Shown in pieces: positions 1-8,036 of a stretch of 22,693 nt of DNA. The position numbers and the translations under genes are program-made. The stretch covers positions 1 to 22,693 of the forward strand of contig JAKAAI010000023.1 of NCBI GenBank assembly GCA_021797055.1. Direction: 5' to 3'. The notes below the pieces were generated by a model, which was not told the DNA's origin, ran no database searches, and saw only the letters and a list, made by a program, of their open reading frames with translations. Source of the DNA: Thermoplasmata archaeon (GTDB lineage: Archaea > Thermoplasmatota > Thermoplasmata > Thermoplasmatales > Thermoplasmataceae). Positions within the stretch are counted from its first letter, which is position 1; each line of letters opens with the position of its first letter.

Positions 1-91
1 TTACATGTATTCCGGAAATCGTATTTTCACGTACCGCAAGGATCTGAAGTATTGATTCCTTGAGGTCTGTATCTGTCTGCAGTACAGTCAT
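1..91 (-). CDS. 5' end of an unidentified gene overlapping purB
   Basis: An open frame runs from an ATG at 89-91 to the left edge, giving 30 residues that start MTVLQTDTDLKESILQ and continue into the missing part. Its ATG shares four bases (ATGA) with the purB stop codon, the usual sign of translational coupling, so it is probably the next gene of the purB transcript. The visible part is a short amphipathic helix (LKESILQILAVREN) followed by TISGIHV, which would fit the first helices of a small winged-helix DNA-binding protein, but this is only a guess from 30 residues. No catalytic motif is visible. Confidence 0.6.
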   Translation of the reverse strand, partial: MTVLQTDTDLKESILQILAVRENTISGIHV

Positions 92-1458
92 GAGAGGATT
101 TCCTCCCTCAATTGTTTTAGAAGCCGGGTGGATCTGTTAGCTCTTTTGATTGATGCCTGGCATATTTTTCCTGTAGCTCCAAGGAAATTGGAAGGATTAA
201 GGGCACTCTCAACTTCGTTTGACGTAATTTTGCCATCTGAATACTTAACTATGTTTCCGAGAAGATCGCTTGGTCTTGCAGATGTCATAGAAGCTTTTCT
301 CACGATTTCGTGTGATTCATTCCTTGGTATCTTCTTCCCTGTTAACGCAATGACAAGAGATTCTGACATAGAGAATGGGTCCCTGAGTAAATTATGCTTC
401 ATCCTCTTTCTGTCTATTACAATATTCCTTAAAACATCAGTCATCTTGCCTGTTATGTAATCAGTGAGTATACATGAATATGGTATCGTGAACCTCTCAA
501 GCGCACTGTTCGTCAGGTCTCTTTCATGCCAGAGTATTGAACCCTCGATTTCTGGAGTCAAGAATCCACGAATAAGTCTCGCAAGGCTGCAGATATTCTC
601 GGATGTTATTGGATTTTCCTTTGCTGGCATTGAACTGGATCCGACCTGCGTTTTCTTATCAAAACCCTCTGAAACCTCCGCGATTTCCGGTCTCTGAAGA
701 TTCCTTATCTCAGTCGCCAGTCTCTCAAGCGTTGCCGAGATATTTGAAAAGACGGAAAGCATCTCAATCAGTCTGTCCCTTCCGGTGACCTGGGTGGATA
801 CCTCTTCCACGTTCAGTCCCAGGATATTCAAAGCCTGCTCCTCGATCTCAAGTGCATGTTCGCCAAGACCGGCCCCGGTCCCAACAGGTCCACGGATCTT
901 TCCTACAAGTATGCGATTCAGGGATTCCCTGATACGATCTGAATGCCTGCACGTCTCCATGAGATAAACAGACATCTTAAGGCCAAAGGTTATCGGACTC
1001 GCATGCTGTCCATGGGTTCGCCCAAGCATGATAGTTCTTTTGTTTTTCTTAACTATATCCTTGAGCGATTCAATGAGATCAGAGAGCCTCTGGATGTAAA
1101 AAGTGAAAAAAGATTTCAGCTGCAGGGCAGTGGCCGTATCATTAACGTCGTTTGATGTCATGCCTGCATGGAGAAATTCGGCGACATTTGGCGAAAATCT
1201 GTTCACTACATTGATCATGGCCATGATATCATGTTTTGTTACAGATTCTTCTTCCTGGATATCTGATACTTTGACAAGATCCTCATCAATTAATTTTTTG
1301 AGCTCCACCGGTACATTATCAGGAATCATTCCCATCTCATGCTTTACCTCCAATACAGAATATTCTACAAGAAGCATCAATTTCAGGCGGTATTCCTGAC
1401 TGAAAATTTCTTTAACCTCCTTATATCCATATCTATAATCTATTGGAGAAATTTCCAC
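88..1458 (-). CDS. purB: Adenylosuccinate lyase
   Basis: Cytosolic enzyme of purine synthesis that releases fumarate twice: SAICAR to AICAR, and adenylosuccinate to AMP. The 456 residues match the usual length of archaeal and Gram-positive PurB. Visible fumarase/aspartase-superfamily blocks are TSND (101-104), GRTHGQHA (146-153, with the conserved His at 149), the signature loop GSSSMPAKENP (273-283, with the catalytic Ser of the mobile loop) and HERD (311-314). The PurB-type C-terminal helical domain follows. The start codon is GTG at 1456-1458; no Shine-Dalgarno site precedes it, and an AT-rich TATA-like stretch lies 23-32 bp upstream, which suits a leaderless message. It lies downstream of the surface-protein genes on the same strand with a 126-bp gap, and its stop overlaps the next gene. 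The assignment is secure; argininosuccinate lyase is less likely because the end of the protein is PurB-like. Confidence 0.95.
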   Translation of the reverse strand: MEISPIDYRYGYKEVKEIFSQEYRLKLMLLVEYSVLEVKHEMGMIPDNVPVELKKLIDEDLVKVSDIQEEESVTKHDIMAMINVVNRFSPNVAEFLHAGMTSNDVNDTATALQLKSFFTFYIQRLSDLIESLKDIVKKNKRTIMLGRTHGQHASPITFGLKMSVYLMETCRHSDRIRESLNRILVGKIRGPVGTGAGLGEHALEIEEQALNILGLNVEEVSTQVTGRDRLIEMLSVFSNISATLERLATEIRNLQRPEIAEVSEGFDKKTQVGSSSMPAKENPITSENICSLARLIRGFLTPEIEGSILWHERDLTNSALERFTIPYSCILTDYITGKMTDVLRNIVIDRKRMKHNLLRDPFSMSESLVIALTGKKIPRNESHEIVRKASMTSARPSDLLGNIVKYSDGKITSNEVESALNPSNFLGATGKICQASIKRANRSTRLLKQLREEILS

Positions 1459-1480
1459 GGTCAGTATTCTTTTTGTTGGT

Positions 1481-1490
1481 TAATAATTTT
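1481..1490 (-). promoter_or_regulatory. Candidate TATA box for purB
   Basis: On the minus strand this reads AAAATTATTA, centred about 27 bp before the GTG start of purB. That is the spacing expected if transcription begins at or next to the start codon (leaderless mRNA). The match to the archaeal TATA consensus is weak, so this is a position-based inference. The rest of the 126-bp gap (1459-1584) shows no gene. Confidence 0.35.
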
Positions 1491-1584
1491 TGTTAGCATC
1501 TGCAATAAATTGCAATTCAGGACCCTGGGTTTCATCCAGTCGCGGCAGTTGAATAGTGGTGTATGTTTTTCTCGATCATATTTC

Positions 1585-3642
1585 CTATAAACTGATGCCC
1601 AGAGAATAATACTTTATAGAGACAGTATTCAGATTGAGTTTAGAAAGCAAGCTTATTGTTAAGATATTACCGTCCATAGTAACTTCGAGCGGGATCCCAT
1701 TAAATTGCCACACCCTTGGAGCAGCCGAACTCGTCCCATTGAACTCCCTGTATAAACTTTCATCGATCAGGTAGGAAAATGTTGAATTTATTGTATATGT
1801 AAAAGTATTTACAATAATAGTATCAATCACCGCGGTGATAGCACCTGCAGCATTCCTTGAAGAGAAATTTCCTACTGCAAATTGCTGTCCATCGGTTAGG
1901 TTCAACTGCTGCGACCTTGTTTCCGAGAGTGTTATGTCAATTGGTTGGGTGGAACTTTCTGATAAACTGGAACCACCAATATTCATGATATTTGCAGCCA
2001 GACTTGTTCCGAGGTCGTTTTGCTGAATCAAAACTGGAAGTCCATATATAAGCCCCAAAGAATTGTTATTCACGTATTGCTCCACAAGAATGCCATCTGA
2101 TACTGTAAACTCAAGTGATTGAACAAAATCAGTTGGTGCAGATGCATAAAATTCGCCAGCTGCAGTAAGGAAATCGGAAGTTGGAAGCCCTGACTTAGTC
2201 GGGTTGAATGATTGCAGTGTGACAGTATGCCCGTTAATTACAGATATATTTCCACTGCCAAAATTAGCCACATATATGTAACCATTATATGGATCGAACA
2301 CCATGGAATTGGGTCCTACGCCAGGGCATGTGCCGACGTTGAGTGACTTTCCAGTAAACGAGTTGTTTTCGCCATTAAATATACTAACTTTGTTAGAAGA
2401 TGACTGTGCCATATAAACAAGATGATTTGATGAATCATACACGACAGAAGATGGGCAGCCATTTAAACTGGTATCAAGAACTACTTGGTTGTCAACTCCG
2501 TTTATTATTGAATAATTTGATATTATGCTACTAGTTTGTCCTGATTTGCCCTTTCCATGCACATGACCATTTTTCAGGACTGTTTGAGATTGAGTTACAT
2601 AAACTGAACCATTGGCTGAGTCGAACGCGGTGTCCGTGCTGGATGCAATAGGTAAACTATTAACAATTTCATTCGTGACAGGATTGATGACAATAAGATT
2701 TGAACCATTATGCAGACTTACATAAAGAAGACCGTTTGACGGATCGTATGAAATTCCTGTTGGTCTTATTGATAGAATATTTGAATTTCCATTTGCTGCA
2801 GTTCCCTCAGGTATACTAATTTCACAAACTATAGAGTTAGAGGAGGTGCTTATCGCATAAACCTGGCCAGAAACTGCCTCGCTATGACTACCATTAAAAT
2901 AGGTTGTTACATATATTTCATTGTTTGAAGAATCATATGAAACATCATAAGGTATATTTGGGAGACTCATCATTAAAGTAGAGTGTGTTAAAGTGTTAAA
3001 TTCAATTAATCCATTCAGGGAGGGATTTGAACTAACAACGGTCATGTATAATACATCATTGTGAGGATCAAACGTTATTCCGATCGGGAATTGAGAGGAT
3101 CCAATAACATTCGAAATTGTACTCACCGCATTGGATGTACTGTTAATCTCATATAGATCCGTACTGCCCGAAGAAATTGCGTATAGATTCTGGTTATAAG
3201 TATCAACTACAATTCCAACTGGAGAGTCTGGTACCGTGATTGATTTTGCAATGGTGTTGTTTATCAGGGAAGCGGGAGTAGAGCTGGGGTAATCATAAGC
3301 CACAGATATATTGTAGGTAAGTGAAATGTTTGGTGCCTGACTATTAATTCCTATGGTTGATGATTCAGCCTGTGAAAAGAATACTCCAGGGACCCCCATT
3401 GGAAAAGACTCTGTTATTCCAGTACCGTTCGGCTGCAGATTCCCGTTCAAAATATCGCTCAACATCTGAGACATCGTATCTGAAGTTGAGGCCTGATAAC
3501 CTAGTTCAGCAGAAGTAGCCTTTGCTGGGACGTAAACTGCGACTGTTCCAGCAAATAAGGAAAGAACAATTACAAATATAAGGATAAAACCTATTATTTC
3601 GGATACAGCATTATCTTTCTTTATGTGCATTGGTATCCTCAT
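1585..3642 (-). CDS. Pilin-like surface protein with one seven-bladed beta-propeller
   Basis: A 685-residue predicted surface protein. A basic start (MRIPMHIKKDN) leads into AVSEIIGFILIFVIVLS, the pattern of archaeal type IV pilin N-termini (Pilin_N/DUF1628 type), with possible prepilin-peptidase cleavage before AVSE. Next comes a short shared module with PMGVPG near residue 81. From about residue 130 to 475 seven blades can be counted, each centred on a strand like LYV/IYV plus a closing VSVIN-type strand (for example YIYVANF, LLYVSLH, EIYVTTY), so one complete YVTN/NHL-like propeller. A beta-rich C-terminal module (about 488-685) is shared with the two upstream neighbours. Blade 5 carries a His/Lys/Gly loop (HVHGKGKSG). 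The frame is open up to 3708, but the ATG at 3640-3642 is preferred: a GGGGAG site lies six bases upstream and the longer form would overlap the preceding gene. Its role (adhesin, pilus tip or envelope protein) is inferred. Confidence 0.8.
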   Translation of the reverse strand: MRIPMHIKKDNAVSEIIGFILIFVIVLSLFAGTVAVYVPAKATSAELGYQASTSDTMSQMLSDILNGNLQPNGTGITESFPMGVPGVFFSQAESSTIGINSQAPNISLTYNISVAYDYPSSTPASLINNTIAKSITVPDSPVGIVVDTYNQNLYAISSGSTDLYEINSTSNAVSTISNVIGSSQFPIGITFDPHNDVLYMTVVSSNPSLNGLIEFNTLTHSTLMMSLPNIPYDVSYDSSNNEIYVTTYFNGSHSEAVSGQVYAISTSSNSIVCEISIPEGTAANGNSNILSIRPTGISYDPSNGLLYVSLHNGSNLIVINPVTNEIVNSLPIASSTDTAFDSANGSVYVTQSQTVLKNGHVHGKGKSGQTSSIISNYSIINGVDNQVVLDTSLNGCPSSVVYDSSNHLVYMAQSSSNKVSIFNGENNSFTGKSLNVGTCPGVGPNSMVFDPYNGYIYVANFGSGNISVINGHTVTLQSFNPTKSGLPTSDFLTAAGEFYASAPTDFVQSLEFTVSDGILVEQYVNNNSLGLIYGLPVLIQQNDLGTSLAANIMNIGGSSLSESSTQPIDITLSETRSQQLNLTDGQQFAVGNFSSRNAAGAITAVIDTIIVNTFTYTINSTFSYLIDESLYREFNGTSSAAPRVWQFNGIPLEVTMDGNILTISLLSKLNLNTVSIKYYSLGISL

Positions 3643-3648
3643 GATGTT

Positions 3649-3654
3649 CTCCCC
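3649..3654 (-). promoter_or_regulatory. Shine-Dalgarno site that decides the start of the 685-aa protein
   Basis: The minus strand reads GGGGAG six bases before the ATG at 3642. It sits in the 22-bp gap after the stop of the upstream 1075-aa gene, so it both supports this start and suggests the two genes share a transcript. Confidence 0.5.
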
Positions 3655-3664
3655 TGCGTATCCA

Positions 3665-6600
3665 TTATAATGACTCCAGACTGAATACATAATCGACGAT
3701 ACTTGCACTATTTACCCGGAAGGAATTCCCAATTTCAGATATTACCAGAGTATTTCCACTAACTGTCACAGAGAATGGGTAGTTGGTAAATTCCCAAGAA
3801 TCGGGTGTGCTCAATCCATTCGTGCTTTTGTTGAATATTGAATAAAACATTGAATTCCAGGCTCCAACCTGCGAAGAAGTTAGAGATATTGTCAGCTTTG
3901 AAAGGTTTATGGAAGTAATATCTGCGAAATAGGAGTTGTTGTAAAAATCCTCATATAATATTCGTTCGCCCGGGTAATAATTGATTGATGAGGTTTGCGA
4001 AGCTGACAATTTTAGCTGCGTTGAAGCCGCCTGAGAAAGGGATGTATTATTTCCCAGAATCGAAACGGTTGTTAACCTCATGACTGGTGAGGTGGGAGAA
4101 CCAACGATTGAAATGGGAAGACTAAGCAGAGCATTACTTCTATTTGTTACAGTGTTATAACAAATTAGATTGCCACCTTCCACTAAATAATCAATCGGGT
4201 TTGCAAAGTCTGTATAAGTAAATGATGAAATATAGCCATCGGAAACATAAGATTTCACCAAATTTTCCCCTGAACCATTTGCGTTGTAGAATACTGTCCC
4301 ACCTTCAACAACTGAAACCTGATTTGTCCCAAAATCTGGAGTATAAATGAACCCATTAGCCGCATCAAATGCAGTTCCAATTGGACCCCCACCAATTGCG
4401 ATTGAGTCAACAATAGAGTTGAAGGGTGCATTATAAAGTGTTATGTTATCTGAATAGAAATTGGAGACGTAAATATATTCATTATACGGGTCATAAGTTA
4501 CGCCATCAGGACCTATCCCAACTCTCAGCACGGATAAAACAGATAACGAATTAGATTTAAAACCGATGATCGAAAGATTCGAAGTGTAGAAGTTGGTCAC
4601 GTACCAGAATTTTGTCTGCGTATCATAAGCGATGGCATCCGGCCCCTTTTGAACCTTTAGACTAGATTCTATGCTGCTACCCTTGAGTAAAGTTACACTT
4701 GCATTATTGTAATCTGAAACCAGCGCCAAATCGGTACCGCTTGCGTAGGAAACCGCTATTGGCCCTGAACCTGATGGCAATGAAATATTATCAAATAAAC
4801 TACCAGTTGTGACATTCAGGAGACTGATTTTGTTATTCCCGTAGTCAGCTACGTAAAGCCACTTGTTTACTGAGTTGAACGCCATACCGTCTGGGCTTGA
4901 GTTATTTCCTAAGAACAGCGAATAACTATAGGATAATGTGGCACCATTGAATGAAAAAATCGACAGGTTATTTGATCCATTGTTTGCAACATAAAGATTT
5001 CCTGCGGTGGTTCTAGGTATACTTACAAAACAAAGCGCATCGGGGTTGATTCCGGCCGTAACTGTCTGTGTTACAGCGCCTGTAATTGTATCATAAACAC
5101 TTACTTTATCAGAAAGCCTGTTTGCTATGAAAAGGTAATTGCCGGATTCGGCGACAGAAACTGGCTCATTAAGCTTCCCTGTGAAATAAAACTTGCTCCC
5201 TGCAATAAACCTGCCCATGCTGAAATTAGATGAAGCGTTTGCTCCGTTGTTAAAGATTGCAATAGAATTGGTACCGTTAAGAGTGATTACGAATTTATTA
5301 AGGGCCGGGACAAAATTTATGCTATATGGGTTTAACAAAGTCTTCAAGGATCCATTTGAATTTACTGTATAGTTCTGGCTGGGGTTTGATGCATTTAAAA
5401 CGGTAAGTTCTGAATAGCTATACTGGGAGCTATTGTTATAAAAACCAGCATTATCTGTGACATAGAGGTACTTATTACTATATGAAATACCAAGAGGGTT
5501 GTGTACTGGAGCGTTCAACACATCCGTAACAACAAGATTTCCGTATGATGTGCCTAATAGGTTCGAGCATAACGACATTTCAGTTATACTTCCATTAATA
5601 GCGAATGACTGGTTCTGCTTCTGCTGTTGGGGTGGAACTGTTGTAAATGGTCTATTTCCTGCTCCAGGTGTGATGGGTAAAAAATGCTGATTTGTATTGA
5701 GCGGGGAGTTGGTGCTATTATTTGCATAATTTATTACAAAAAGGGACCCGTTATTAGGGTTTATCGTGATATCGATCGGGTTTGCAAATTCGTGGTTCCC
5801 AGTCACATAGTAGTTGATAGAGGTATCCTTATAATCAGGAACGACGAAAATTGAGTTGTTTACATAATTAGTTACAAGAACAGACCCATCAAGAGGTGCA
5901 CCTAAGATATTCTCCAGTGACAGGCCACCTGAATAATTATAAACAAATACATCGGTCGCAAACGGGGTTAGACTATAACTTGAACCAGATTCAGGCATAA
6001 CCGGTATGTTGCATACAGGGGTGTTATCTACAGGGTTAATGACAACTAAATAAGGGGCGTAATAAGGAATCTTTGTCGCACCTTTTGTTTTGTTATACAT
6101 TATGTGCTCAAATCCGGCTACATAAACGTCGCCATAATTCGGTGACTGTGACTGGCCATCATAAGCGATCCCGGTCGGGTTGTCAAGATATGTGTCAGTG
6201 CCGTTCAGGTTTATTGTATCAACAACCTTGAACGTTGAGGCGTTAATCACAGTAACTGTCGAATAATTACGGTTATACAGGCTGTTGTAAAAAGAGTGAA
6301 AATCCGACACATAAAGGTTATTGTTGTGATTATCGTAGGTTATACCATAAGGCTCGATGCCAGCATATATTTGCGTGATCAAATTACCGTTCGAGGCGTT
6401 TATAACACTAACACTATTTGACGAGAAATCTGAGACGTATACATTACCTTTAACAAATACGGAATTTATCGGCCCCCTGCCAGATATTCCAGGAATCGTT
6501 GAAAATAAGACGTTGCTTATCGCCGTTGGCTCCTTATTGCTTAAAAAACTATACCCTAGCTGCAAATCATAGGATACATTCATTGAAAAACCTGAGTTAC

Positions 6601-6892
6601 TGAAGGATAACTGCGTCGGTGTTGAAGGATTCAGGAACTCGCCTGGTACGCCCATCTGTATATTTTGTGAGATCTGGGTTCCCGGAGAAATACCACCTGA
6701 TTCTAACTGGCTGATCAGTGAGGCAAAACTTGATTGCTCAGCGGCCTGAAAATTATTATCATTAGACACGCCGGTCGCAGGCACATACCATGCGATTAGC
6801 GAGGTGATAAAAGAAACAGAAATCGCAAAAATTAGGATAAACCCTATTATTTCTGAAACCGCTTTATCCCCTTTCCCAGCTACACTTTTCAT
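3665..6892 (-). CDS. Pilin-like surface protein with fourteen propeller blades
   Basis: A 1075-residue predicted surface protein. The N-terminus MKSVAGKGDK followed by AVSEIIGFILIFAISVS is an archaeal pilin-type signal and helix, with cleavage expected before AVSE. A shared module with QMGVPGEF (79-86) follows. Fourteen blade cores can be picked by eye between about residues 145 and 870 (NVYVSDF, NLYVSDF, DVYVAGF, SVLVTNY, SLFVINY, YLYVTDN, KFVITLN, YLFIANR, NLYVANN, WLYVADY, LALVSDY, FWYVTNF, YIYVSNF, FIYTPDF), which equals two seven-bladed YVTN-type propellers. The first seven are more irregular, with long loops including a Pro/Gln-rich one after blade 5. Residues 882-1075 form the C-terminal module shared with the 685-aa and 325-aa neighbours, ending in a WEF...VTVSGNTLVIS pattern. 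Many N-x-S/T sequons suggest an outside location. No enzyme motif is seen; ligand binding or adhesion is inferred. Confidence 0.8.
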   Translation of the reverse strand: MKSVAGKGDKAVSEIIGFILIFAISVSFITSLIAWYVPATGVSNDNNFQAAEQSSFASLISQLESGGISPGTQISQNIQMGVPGEFLNPSTPTQLSFSNSGFSMNVSYDLQLGYSFLSNKEPTAISNVLFSTIPGISGRGPINSVFVKGNVYVSDFSSNSVSVINASNGNLITQIYAGIEPYGITYDNHNNNLYVSDFHSFYNSLYNRNYSTVTVINASTFKVVDTINLNGTDTYLDNPTGIAYDGQSQSPNYGDVYVAGFEHIMYNKTKGATKIPYYAPYLVVINPVDNTPVCNIPVMPESGSSYSLTPFATDVFVYNYSGGLSLENILGAPLDGSVLVTNYVNNSIFVVPDYKDTSINYYVTGNHEFANPIDITINPNNGSLFVINYANNSTNSPLNTNQHFLPITPGAGNRPFTTVPPQQQKQNQSFAINGSITEMSLCSNLLGTSYGNLVVTDVLNAPVHNPLGISYSNKYLYVTDNAGFYNNSSQYSYSELTVLNASNPSQNYTVNSNGSLKTLLNPYSINFVPALNKFVITLNGTNSIAIFNNGANASSNFSMGRFIAGSKFYFTGKLNEPVSVAESGNYLFIANRLSDKVSVYDTITGAVTQTVTAGINPDALCFVSIPRTTAGNLYVANNGSNNLSIFSFNGATLSYSYSLFLGNNSSPDGMAFNSVNKWLYVADYGNNKISLLNVTTGSLFDNISLPSGSGPIAVSYASGTDLALVSDYNNASVTLLKGSSIESSLKVQKGPDAIAYDTQTKFWYVTNFYTSNLSIIGFKSNSLSVLSVLRVGIGPDGVTYDPYNEYIYVSNFYSDNITLYNAPFNSIVDSIAIGGGPIGTAFDAANGFIYTPDFGTNQVSVVEGGTVFYNANGSGENLVKSYVSDGYISSFTYTDFANPIDYLVEGGNLICYNTVTNRSNALLSLPISIVGSPTSPVMRLTTVSILGNNTSLSQAASTQLKLSASQTSSINYYPGERILYEDFYNNSYFADITSINLSKLTISLTSSQVGAWNSMFYSIFNKSTNGLSTPDSWEFTNYPFSVTVSGNTLVISEIGNSFRVNSASIVDYVFSLESL

Positions 6893-6907
6893 GTTATATG
6901 CACACCA

Positions 6908-6950
6908 TTAAATTTAAGTAGATAACCTTTTAGTCGATGAAATTTAAAAC
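6908..6950 (-). promoter_or_regulatory. Promoter region of the 1075-aa gene (two TATA candidates)
   Basis: Two AT-rich elements lie in the 105-bp gap before the gene. CTTAAATTTAA at 6908-6918 is slightly too close to the ATG at 6892 for a standard TATA spacing. TTTTAAATT at 6941-6949 would place the transcript start near 6919 and give a leader of about 27 nt. Either suggests that this gene is not transcribed only from the gene in front of it. Confidence 0.35.
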
Positions 6951-6997
6951 AACCATGATAAAATTTGCTTTGCAAAGATATCACAGTTATAAGACAA

Positions 6998-7975
6998 CTA
7001 AAGGGCCAAAATATCAGTTTCAAGATACCGCACATCAAGGTTATTCATATTCAAATTCTTGACATTCTCGATTTCCAGACCACTGTTGGATAATGTAACT
7101 TTTAAATATCCATCTATAAACCAGGAAGAGAAATTTTTTGTGGCAGTGGAATTATATGCGTTGATAAGACCGAAGTCAAATGCCCTCGAAAGTGTCCCTT
7201 GACTTATGAACGTAAATTTTGTGACGACGATTTTTGTTATTTTCCCTGGTTCGAATGTAGAATTATATGATGTTGAGTTTTCACCTATGGATAGAGTTTT
7301 ATTAGATGCTAATTCGTATTCTGACTGGAAAACAGTTGACCCATATCCTCCGACTGAGCTATCCTTCCCAGACAGGTTCAGAATAGTTGAATAAAGTGAA
7401 AAGTTACCAGAGTTATTTGAGAATAGAAAATTTAATCTTGAGATCAATTGAGACTGGTTCCCTGAATATGTATAAACCAGCCCATTGGCCAAAGCATATC
7501 CAAATTTATTTGTATACTGGTTGTTTGCTGCAGTAAATAATATCCCAGTGGACGTGTAATTAGCGTATATTGATGGTATCGTTATGTCTCCACTTTGAGT
7601 CTTAACCGTGAGATTTACCTTAAGTGATAATGAAAAATAAGAATCGTGGGTTGAATTTGAAAAAATTAACGAACTGTCAGAGGAGGTTGTAAAAGGTGGT
7701 TCGCCGGGAATGCCAAGGGGTATGGGCTGAGTGGCAAATGATCCAGGAACAATGTCCTGCTGAATCATTTTTGAGTTAAGCGTGTTGAATGCAGTTTCAG
7801 TCTGCATATAGTAGTTCTCTTCGTTCAACGTACTCTGATACGGTATATAATAAAAAAGATATACGGATACGAGAGAAATTGATATGGCAATTAAAAGAAT
7901 TGTTCCTATAACGATAGCTACTCCGCTATCCTTCTTTTGCAAATGAGAGATCAGATTCTCTATATTCAATCTCAT
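6998..7975 (-). CDS. Pilin-like surface protein without a propeller
   Basis: A 325-residue protein that is the short form of the two propeller proteins downstream. A basic n-region (HLQKKDS) precedes GVAIVIGTILLIAISIS, a pilin-like hydrophobic helix, ending in YYIPYQ where the paralogues have WYVPAT and VYVPAK. It has the same module with PLGIPGEP that they have before their blades, and its C-terminal part aligns by eye with theirs: an ILNLSGK block matches IMNIGGS and VSILGNN, and it ends with a VTLSNSGLEIENV-type strand pair. Unlike the other two it lacks the Glu of AVSE at the predicted mature N-terminus (it has GVAI). The frame is open from a TTG at 7987, but the ATG at 7973-7975 has TGGAG six bases before it and is the better start. 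It may be a pilin-like subunit or an N-anchored envelope protein; no assembly ATPase is in the window. Confidence 0.75.
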   Translation of the reverse strand: MRLNIENLISHLQKKDSGVAIVIGTILLIAISISLVSVYLFYYIPYQSTLNEENYYMQTETAFNTLNSKMIQQDIVPGSFATQPIPLGIPGEPPFTTSSDSSLIFSNSTHDSYFSLSLKVNLTVKTQSGDITIPSIYANYTSTGILFTAANNQYTNKFGYALANGLVYTYSGNQSQLISRLNFLFSNNSGNFSLYSTILNLSGKDSSVGGYGSTVFQSEYELASNKTLSIGENSTSYNSTFEPGKITKIVVTKFTFISQGTLSRAFDFGLINAYNSTATKNFSSWFIDGYLKVTLSNSGLEIENVKNLNMNNLDVRYLETDILAL

Positions 7976-7981
7976 TCTATA

Positions 7982-8036
7982 CTCCAATTTTAGTCCGATA
8001 AATCTCTGCGCAGGAAAAGTAAATTAACATTTAAAG
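7982..8036 (-). promoter_or_regulatory. TATA candidate and Shine-Dalgarno site of the 325-aa gene
   Basis: The minus strand reads CTTTAAATG at 8028-8036, overlapping the end of the preceding gene; this would start a transcript near 8006. TGGAG at 7982-7986 sits six bases before the ATG at 7975. The two signals agree with an ATG start and a leader of about 30 nt, although read-through from the 1200-aa gene is also possible. Confidence 0.4.

Noticed and set aside
3643..3708. A longer N-terminus for the 685-aa protein, starting at 3708.
   Set aside because: It would overlap the upstream gene by 44 bp and put 22 non-conserved residues before a complete pilin-type signal; the ATG at 3642 has a ribosome site.
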